From positions 186,001-250,000 of the forward strand of contig NZ_AUGT01000012.1 in assembly GCF_000422805.1 (NCBI RefSeq): DNA of 64,000 nucleotides, in the 5' to 3' direction. Position 1 is the stretch's first letter. Each line of letters opens with the position of its first letter. The DNA comes from Nocardioides halotolerans DSM 19273. Lineage in GTDB: Bacteria > Actinomycetota > Actinomycetes > Propionibacteriales > Nocardioidaceae. The translations under genes were made by a program, and so were the position numbers. Below the pieces are notes generated by a model. The model was not told the origin of the DNA and searched no databases. It worked only from the letters and a program-made list of their open reading frames with translations. Shown here in pieces: positions 58,381 to 64,000 of the stretch.

Positions 58381-59192
58381 CGTCGCCGCTCGTCTCGGTC
58401 GCCGAGCTGCGCGAGAGCCTGGGCCACGTGACCGTCCTGGACGTGCGCTACCGGACCGGCGGCGCGTCGGGTCCGGGGGAGTACTCGCTCGGCCACGTGC
58501 CGGGTGCGGTGTACGTCGACCTCGACACCGAGCTCGCGTCGGCGCCGGGCGCGGGCGGGCGACACCCGCTCCCCGAGACGGCCGTCTTCGAGGCGGCGAT
58601 GCGCCGCGCCGGCGTCCGGGACGACCGGCCGGTCGTGGTCTACGACGACTGGAGCGGTCTGGGCGCCGCTCGGGCCTGGTGGCTGCTGCGCTTCCACGGC
58701 CACGCCGACACCCGGTTGCTGGACGGCGGCTGGTCCGCCTGGGTCTTCGCTGGCGGCGAGGCGGAGCGAGGCGTCGCGATGAACCCCGAGGGCGACTTCG
58801 TCGCGCGGCCTGGCCGGCTGCCGGTCGTCGAGGCCGACCGCGTCCTCGACGTACCCGTGCTGGTCGACGCCCGGGCACCCGAGCGCTACCGCGGCGAGAC
58901 CGAGCCGATCGACCCCGTCGCCGGCCGCATCCCCGGCGCGGTCAACGTGCCGACGACCACCAACCTCGCGGCCGACGGCAGGTTCCGCGACCCCGACCAG
59001 CTCCGCGCGCTCTACGAGGCTGCCGGCGTACCCCTCGACGGGTCGCGGGAGGTCGCGGTCTACTGCGGCTCGGGCGTCACGGCGGCCCACGACCTCGTCG
59101 CCCTCGACCTGCTCGGCGTGCAGGCCACGCTCTACCCGGGCTCGTGGTCGGAGTGGATCACCGATCCGGAGCGGCCGGTCGAGCGGGAGTAG
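58377..59192 (+). CDS. Rhodanese-type sulfurtransferase (two-domain)
   Basis: This 271-aa protein has two rhodanese domains. The C-terminal one carries the active-site cysteine C230 in AVYCGSGVTAAHD. The N-terminal one has VVVYDDWSG where a cysteine would be and is inactive. This is the SseA (3-mercaptopyruvate/thiosulfate sulfurtransferase) layout. It starts at GTG 58377, coupled to the AraC gene. The reductase gene follows 20 nt on. Confidence 0.9.
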   Translation: MTSPLVSVAELRESLGHVTVLDVRYRTGGASGPGEYSLGHVPGAVYVDLDTELASAPGAGGRHPLPETAVFEAAMRRAGVRDDRPVVVYDDWSGLGAARAWWLLRFHGHADTRLLDGGWSAWVFAGGEAERGVAMNPEGDFVARPGRLPVVEADRVLDVPVLVDARAPERYRGETEPIDPVAGRIPGAVNVPTTTNLAADGRFRDPDQLRALYEAAGVPLDGSREVAVYCGSGVTAAHDLVALDLLGVQATLYPGSWSEWITDPERPVERE

Positions 59193-59212
59193 CTCCCTGT
59201 GAGGATGCCCTT

Positions 59213-60229
59213 GTGAAGTCCACCCAGGTCCTCCTGTCGAGGCGTCCCGACGGCGAGCCGAAGCCCACCGACTTCGAGACCGTCACCACCGACCTCCCGC
59301 CGCTGGAGGAGGGCCAGGTGCTGCTGCGGGTGCGCTACCTCTCGCTCGACCCCTACATGCGCGGCCGGATGAGCGAGGTCGAGTCCTACGCCGACCCCGT
59401 CGCGCTCGGCGACGTGATGGTCGGCGGCACCGTCTGCGAGGTGATCGAGTCGCGGTCGGACCACCGCGCGGTCGGCGACCAGGTGCTGTCCTACTCCGGC
59501 TGGCAGACCCACGCCGTCGCCGACGCCCGGCACACCCGCAGGCTCGACCCCGACGCCGCGCCGGTGTCCACGGCCCTGGGTGTGCTCGGCATGCCCGGCT
59601 TCACGGCGTACGCCGGCCTCCTCCTGCTCGGGAAGCCACAGCCCGGCGAGACCGTGGTGGTCGCCGCGGCGACGGGACCGGTCGGCTCCGCGGTCGGGCA
59701 GATCGCGAGGCTCAAGGGCGCGCGGGCGGTCGGCATCGCAGGCGGGCCCGAGAAGTGCCGGGCGCTGCTCGACGAGCTCGGCTTCGATGCCGCGGTGGAC
59801 CACCGGGCGCCCGACTTCCGCGACCGGCTGGCCGAGGCCGTGCCGGACGGGATCGACGTCTACTTCGAGAACGTCGGGGGAGAGGTGGCCCGCGCCGTGA
59901 TGCGCCACCTCAACCTCTACGCGCGGATACCCGTGTGCGGCCTCGTCGCGGGCTACAACGCAGCCGGCGTGCCCGAGGGCCCCGACCGGCTCGACGGCTT
60001 CATGCGGCGGGTGCTGACCAAGAGCCTCACCGTGCGCGGCTTCATCCAGAGCGAGTTCGAGAAGGAGCACCACGGGAGGTTCGTCGAGGAGATGTCGAGG
60101 TGGCTCGCCGACGGGTCGGTCCGCTACCGCGAGGACGTGACCGTCGGCCTGGACAACGTCGTCGAGGCGTTCAACGGCATGTTGGCCGGCCGCAACTTCG
60201 GAAAAGTGGTTGTCCAGGTCGGCGACTGA
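59213..60229 (+). CDS. NADP-dependent medium-chain reductase (CurA/PTGR-like)
   Basis: This 338-aa zinc-free medium-chain dehydrogenase/reductase shows LSLDPYMRGRMSEVESYADP, a Rossmann motif VVAAATGPVGSAVGQIARLK, DVYFENVGGEVARAVMRHLN and ARIPVCGLVAGYN. It reduces alpha,beta-unsaturated ketones or related substrates with NADPH. It starts at GTG 59213. It is co-directional with the sulfurtransferase upstream (20 nt) and acetyltransferase downstream (18 nt). Confidence 0.9.
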   Translation: MKSTQVLLSRRPDGEPKPTDFETVTTDLPPLEEGQVLLRVRYLSLDPYMRGRMSEVESYADPVALGDVMVGGTVCEVIESRSDHRAVGDQVLSYSGWQTHAVADARHTRRLDPDAAPVSTALGVLGMPGFTAYAGLLLLGKPQPGETVVVAAATGPVGSAVGQIARLKGARAVGIAGGPEKCRALLDELGFDAAVDHRAPDFRDRLAEAVPDGIDVYFENVGGEVARAVMRHLNLYARIPVCGLVAGYNAAGVPEGPDRLDGFMRRVLTKSLTVRGFIQSEFEKEHHGRFVEEMSRWLADGSVRYREDVTVGLDNVVEAFNGMLAGRNFGKVVVQVGD

Positions 60230-60247
60230 CCTGCTTGACTCGAGCCG

Positions 60248-61288
60248 GTGAACGGCCCGCGGATCGAGGACATCGGACCCGACGACCCGAGGTTCGCCGA
60301 CTGGCACGCTGCGGTCGCCCGCTCCTACGCCCACGAGCGGCAGCCGGGCTGGTGGGAGTCGCTCGAGTCGGCGCGCATCTCCTTCGCCCGGCCGGGCACC
60401 CAGAAGCGCCGGGTCGCCCTGGTCGCCACCCGGGACGGGGTCGTCGTCGGCGGGGCGGTGCTGGGCCTGCCACTGGACGTCGACGTCGACGTGGAGACCG
60501 TGTCGGTCGAGCTCGGGGTCCTGCCCGACGCCCGGCGCAGCGGTGTCGGCGGCGCGCTGCTCTCCGCGGTCAGGGAGCTGGCCGCCAGCGAGGGCCGCGA
60601 CGTCGTGCAGGCGGAGGTGTTCGTGCCGGTCGACCGCAGCCCCGAGGAGTGGCCGGGCGCCCGGTTCGCCGAGAGCCACGGGCTCCGCTGCGTGAACGTC
60701 GAGCACCGCTTCCTGCTCGACGTCCCGCTGCCCGAGCCGCGGCTGCGCGAGCTCGCGGCTGCCGCCGAGCAGGGCTCGTCGCGCGACAACACGGTCGTCT
60801 CCTGGGTCGGCGGCTGCCCGGAGCAGCACCTCGAGCAGTGGGCGCGGATGCAGACGCAGATGAACCAGGACGTGCCGACCGGCGAGCTCACCGTGACCGC
60901 GCGACAGGTCGACGCCGAGCGGGTCCGCGACTCCGACCGCCGGATGGCGGAGCAGGGGTGGACCAAGGTGCGGAGCATGGCCCTGGACGCCGATGGCGCC
61001 GGCCGCGGCTACACCGAGCTGCTCGTGTCGGAGCACGACCCCGACGTGGTGGTGCAGGACGACGCCTGGGTCGATGAGACCCACCGCGGCCGCCGGCTGG
61101 GGATGCGGCTCAAGATCGCCAACCTGCGGCGGCTGCAGGGCCACGACGACGGTGCGCTCCTCGGCCCCCGGCGCCGCGTGCAGACCTACTGCGAGCAGGA
61201 CAACACCGCGATGCGGCGCATCAACGCCGAGGTGGGGTTCCGAGCGGTCGACACGCTGCGCGGCTACGAAGGCCCGGTCGGCGGCTGA
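60248..61288 (+). CDS. Tandem GNAT-family N-acetyltransferase
   Basis: This 346-aa protein has two GNAT halves. The first has VELGVLPDARRSGVGGALLS. The second has DDAWVDETHRGRRLGMRLKI and ends DNTAMRRINAEVGFRAVDTL, typical of the late GNAT strand. It is similar in domain layout to the protein at 21634. It starts at GTG 60248. The G6PD-like gene follows 32 nt on, so these form one transcript. Confidence 0.85.
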   Translation: MNGPRIEDIGPDDPRFADWHAAVARSYAHERQPGWWESLESARISFARPGTQKRRVALVATRDGVVVGGAVLGLPLDVDVDVETVSVELGVLPDARRSGVGGALLSAVRELAASEGRDVVQAEVFVPVDRSPEEWPGARFAESHGLRCVNVEHRFLLDVPLPEPRLRELAAAAEQGSSRDNTVVSWVGGCPEQHLEQWARMQTQMNQDVPTGELTVTARQVDAERVRDSDRRMAEQGWTKVRSMALDADGAGRGYTELLVSEHDPDVVVQDDAWVDETHRGRRLGMRLKIANLRRLQGHDDGALLGPRRRVQTYCEQDNTAMRRINAEVGFRAVDTLRGYEGPVGG

Positions 61289-61320
61289 CGGCTCGGGTCG
61301 GCGCTGGTTACCGGTCCGCC

Positions 61321-62691
61321 ATGGCCACGCGAATCGACACCCTGCTCGTGCTCGGCGCTGACGGCGACCTCGCTCGGCGGTTGCTGCTCCCCGGCCTGGC
61401 GTCGCTGCTGTCGAGCGACTGGGAGCCCCGGCGCCGGCTGCTGGTGCTGGGCGCCGGCCTCGGGGAGCTCGACGAGCGGTCGTGGCAGGCCCGGGTCAAG
61501 GAGGCGTTCGGATCGGCCGGCGCCGGGGGTCGTCGCGTGGACGACACCGCGAAGCGCAGCCGCTACCGCACCTGCGACGTCACGGCTGTCGAGGAGCTGA
61601 AGAGCCTCCTGGAGGAGTGCGAGGGCACGCCCGCGATCTACTTCGCCCTGCCGCCGGCGGTGACCGCGCGGGTCTGCCAGGCGCTGCGGCTGCTCGACCT
61701 GCCCGAGGGGACGGTGCTGGCGATGGAGAAGCCGTTCGGCACCAGCCTCGACGACGCCCGAGGGCTCAACGCGCTGGTGGGCACGCTGGTGCCCGAGCCT
61801 CAGGTCTTCCGGATCGACCACTTCCTGGGCCGCAGCGACGTGATCAACATCCTGGGCGTGCGGTTCGCCAACCGGCTGCTCGACCCGGTGTGGAGCAACC
61901 AGCACGTGGAGTCGATCGAGGTCGTCTACGACGAGTCGCTGGCGCTGGAGGGCCGCGCCGGCTACTACGACAAGGCAGGGGCCCTCGTCGACATGGTGCA
62001 GAGCCACCTGCTGCAGGTGATGGCGCTGCTGATGATGGACCCGATCGCGGCGGTCGACGAGCGCGAGCTGCGCAGCGCGAAGGCCGAGGTGCTCCGGGCG
62101 ACCAGGCTCCGGGGCGGACCGCGGCGGGCGAGCCGGCGGGCGCGCTACACCGGCGGGAGGATCAACGGCCGCGACGTCCCGGCGTACACCCGCGAGGACG
62201 GGGTCGACCCGCGCCGGCGCACCGAGACCTTGGCCGAGCTGACGGTCGAGGTGGACTCGTGGCGGTGGGCGGGCGTCCCGGTCACGCTCCGGTCGGGCAA
62301 GGCGCTCGGGCGTCCTCGCAAGGAGGCCGTGGTCACCCTCAAGCCGTCGCCGCGGCTGCCCGACGGCCTGCGCGGCCGGACGACGCCCGACCGGCTGGTG
62401 ATCGGCTTCAAGCCCGCCCGGCTCGCCGTGCACCTCGACGTCAGCGGTCCGGGCGACCCGTTCGAGCTCGAGTCCGTCAGCCCGGAGGCCGACCTGTCCG
62501 ACGGCGACCTCCCGGCGTACGGCGAGGTGCTGGCGGGCGTCCTCGAGGGCGATCCGCTGCTCGCGGTGCGCGGCGACAACGCCGAGGAGTGCTGGCGGAT
62601 CGTCGAGCCCGTCCTGGCGGCATGGCACGCCGACGAGGTGCCGATGGACACCTACGCCGCGGGCTCGGACGGACCGCGCGGCTGGCGTTGA
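61321..62691 (+). CDS. zwf: Glucose-6-phosphate dehydrogenase family protein
   Basis: This 456-aa protein has a nucleotide-binding start (LLVLGADGDLARRLLLPGLA), MEKPFGTSLDDARGLNALVG, the active region VFRIDHFLGRSDVINILGVR, and QNHLLQVMALL-like MVQSHLLQVMALLMMDP. The residue after DHFLG is Arg (R171) where most enzymes have Lys, and the coenzyme loop reads GADGDLAR rather than GASGDLAK. It may be an active paralogue or a changed-function member. A true zwf role is inferred. The next gene converges on it. Confidence 0.8.
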   Translation: MATRIDTLLVLGADGDLARRLLLPGLASLLSSDWEPRRRLLVLGAGLGELDERSWQARVKEAFGSAGAGGRRVDDTAKRSRYRTCDVTAVEELKSLLEECEGTPAIYFALPPAVTARVCQALRLLDLPEGTVLAMEKPFGTSLDDARGLNALVGTLVPEPQVFRIDHFLGRSDVINILGVRFANRLLDPVWSNQHVESIEVVYDESLALEGRAGYYDKAGALVDMVQSHLLQVMALLMMDPIAAVDERELRSAKAEVLRATRLRGGPRRASRRARYTGGRINGRDVPAYTREDGVDPRRRTETLAELTVEVDSWRWAGVPVTLRSGKALGRPRKEAVVTLKPSPRLPDGLRGRTTPDRLVIGFKPARLAVHLDVSGPGDPFELESVSPEADLSDGDLPAYGEVLAGVLEGDPLLAVRGDNAEECWRIVEPVLAAWHADEVPMDTYAAGSDGPRGWR

Positions 62692-62701
62692 CCGACCGCG
62701 C

Positions 62702-63874
62702 CTACCCCGCGGCGGGGGTGGGAGCGGGGTCGCTCGGCTGCTGCGGCGGCTGCGGCTCCTGCGGGCCGGGGTCCGGCTGCGGGTCCGGAGCCGGGGGCAG
62801 GGTCGCCGGCGGGTCGGGCTCCGGCGCGCGCGTGGGCGGCGGGTCGGGGTCGGGTCCCTGGGTGGTCGGCGGGTCCGGGTGCGTGGACGGCTCGTCGGAC
62901 GGCCCGTCGGTGGGGTGGTCGACCGGCGGCCCGGTGGGAGTGGTCGGTGCCTGCTCCGCGGTCAGCTCGCAGGAGTAGTAGTCGGGAGCGCGAGCGCCGT
63001 CGCACGTGTCGAACCCGGCGCCGCCGATCATGACGTCCTTGCCGTTCGCGCCGAGCAGCACGTCGTCCCCCTCCCCGCCCACGAGGCAGTCCTTGGCGTT
63101 GCCGCCGTCGATCCGGTCATTGCCGCCGAGGCCGAGGATGATCTGCTTGCCGTTGCCGGCGTTGATCACGTCGTCGCTCTCGGTCCCGACCACGACCTGC
63201 CTGTAGCGGCCGGCAGGGCCGCACTCCGCGGGGATCGCGGGGCCGATCAGGCCGGTGCCGATCTCGATGGTGCCGACCGCGAAGTCGGTGAAGCCGGCGT
63301 GCGCGAGGCTGGCCTGCGCGGCGGTGACCGTGAACCGGTCGGTGTCGGTGAGCAGCGAGTACGGGTAGTCGGTGCCGGGCGCCAGCCGCACCGAGACCGA
63401 GACGCTCAGGTCGGTGTCCGGTGCCACGTCGGCGCGCACCGGGACGTCGACGTTGGGGGACAGCAGGCCGCAGTAGTCCAGCCAGTCGCCGCCGAACGAG
63501 ATCTGCACCGATCCGCCGGGCTTCGGCCCCCAGGTGTCGGCGCCGGTCGGCACGCAGTAGGCCGAGGCGCCCTCGGGGCGCACCTCGAGGGCGATGTCGG
63601 CCGGGATGGACCCGCGGTAGGCGATGCTCACGGTCCTCGACTGCGCCACGCCGGGCAGCAGGCCGGTGTACTTCAGCTCCGGCCCGGCGCCAGGCCCGGG
63701 GATGCCCAGGGCGACGTGCGCGGCCCGGACGGTGTTGTGCTTGATGCGGTCGGCGTCGGAGAACGCGGCGTACGTCACGCCCGTCCCGGACGCGCAGACG
63801 ACGAGGCCGCCCGCCGCGAGCGCGGCGAGCGTCGTCCGGCTGGGCCTAGTCCGACGCACCGGCCACCTGCGCAT
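62702..63874 (-). CDS. Secreted protein with SipW-type signal and RTX-like repeats
   Basis: This protein of about 390 aa has a SipW-type signal region (ALAAGGLVVCASGTGVTYAA, then FSDA). A TasA/camelysin-like beta domain follows, then RTX-like repeats (GTESDDVINAGNGKQIILGL, GGNDRIDGGNAKDCLVGG, GEGDDVLLGANGKDVMIGG). The tail is long and Pro-rich. The start may be ATG 63874 or GTG 63859; both overlap the end of the upstream gene. It is likely exported and calcium-binding, perhaps part of the cell surface. Confidence 0.75.
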   Translation of the reverse strand: MRRWPVRRTRPSRTTLAALAAGGLVVCASGTGVTYAAFSDADRIKHNTVRAAHVALGIPGPGAGPELKYTGLLPGVAQSRTVSIAYRGSIPADIALEVRPEGASAYCVPTGADTWGPKPGGSVQISFGGDWLDYCGLLSPNVDVPVRADVAPDTDLSVSVSVRLAPGTDYPYSLLTDTDRFTVTAAQASLAHAGFTDFAVGTIEIGTGLIGPAIPAECGPAGRYRQVVVGTESDDVINAGNGKQIILGLGGNDRIDGGNAKDCLVGGEGDDVLLGANGKDVMIGGAGFDTCDGARAPDYYSCELTAEQAPTTPTGPPVDHPTDGPSDEPSTHPDPPTTQGPDPDPPPTRAPEPDPPATLPPAPDPQPDPGPQEPQPPQQPSDPAPTPAAG

Positions 63875-64000
63875 CCTCCGACAGCGGCACCTCGGTGCGG
63901 CTGCCCACGACGCTGGTCGGGGCGTCCCACACCTCGATGCTGAGGGGCTCCTGGAGCCGGAGCAGCTCGAGGGCCGCCTCGACACCGCCCTCGGGTGGCG
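63846..64000 (-). CDS. Hypothetical protein (partial, C-terminus only)
   Basis: An open frame enters from the right window edge and ends at a TAG at 63848-63846. The visible 50 residues (LSIEVWDAPTSVVGSRTEVP ... QVAGASD) are not enough for a family call. It overlaps the next gene's start by up to 29 nt, so the two are likely co-transcribed. As the next gene has a SipW-type signal, the cut gene may belong to that export locus. Confidence 0.5.
   Translation of the reverse strand, partial: PPEGGVEAALELLRLQEPLSIEVWDAPTSVVGSRTEVPLSEDAQVAGASD

Overview
The window is high-GC DNA from an actinobacterium, most likely Nocardioidaceae (Nocardioides-like). I infer this from the base composition, the many GTG starts, 4-nt gene overlaps, and the protein set: a four-domain ribosomal S1, DUF3068, DUF4192 and DUF5998 proteins, a Lys/Ala-rich principal sigma factor, and a ParE/ParC pair near it. 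No rRNA or tRNA gene, CRISPR array, transposase or phage gene was seen. The DNA looks like ordinary chromosome, densely coding on both strands, with genes cut at both window edges.

Layout. 1-7.6 kb: a cut polytopic membrane protein, a DUF3068 protein, a methyltransferase, a repeat cluster, a kinase/RTX-like pair, then rpsA with a promoter, a long leader and two strong hairpins after it. 7.7-15.4 kb: regulators and small enzymes (GlxA-type activator, sulfotransferase, AMP-dependent ligase, an ECF sigma/membrane-partner pair, a TetR/epimerase divergent pair with clear operators, coaE). 15.5-19 kb: a group-2 sigma factor and an S9A oligopeptidase. 19.0-20.19 kb: a 1.2-kb gene-free stretch with three copies of an element that seems to fold, with compensatory changes in one stem. 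This is the most interesting region of the window. 20.2-31.3 kb: pxpBC, acetyltransferase, a second sigma/membrane-partner pair, dinB, DUF4192, two overlapping GCS2-type ligases, universal stress protein, HhH-GPD glycosylase. 31.5-37.4 kb: principal sigma factor, small secreted proteins, an SRPBCC/ArsR pair, a DMT transporter and a DUF456 protein. 37.8-49 kb: parE, a secreted subtilase-like protein, and a five-gene minus-strand run (parC, LprG-like lipoprotein, P55-like MFS transporter, carbonic anhydrase, lytic transglycosylase). 49-64 kb: a second repeat cluster, a Pat-like acetyltransferase, DUF5998, a phosphodiesterase/pyrophosphatase-like enzyme, multicopper oxidase, thymidine kinase, an AraC/DUF2000 divergent pair, sulfurtransferase, reductase, acetyltransferase, a G6PD-family protein, and a SipW-type-signal RTX-like protein.

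How the genes work together. The window mixes core information processing (S1, two sigma-70 factors, topoisomerase IV-like subunits, CoA synthesis, thymidine salvage, a translesion polymerase and a glycosylase) with envelope and secretion functions (lipoprotein/transporter pair, transglycosylase, copper oxidase, secreted protease, RTX-like proteins) and local regulatory units. Two interspersed repeat clusters about 45 kb apart share the same modules, and other palindromic repeats sit in several intergenic gaps. All function calls rest on reading motifs by eye; no database search was run.
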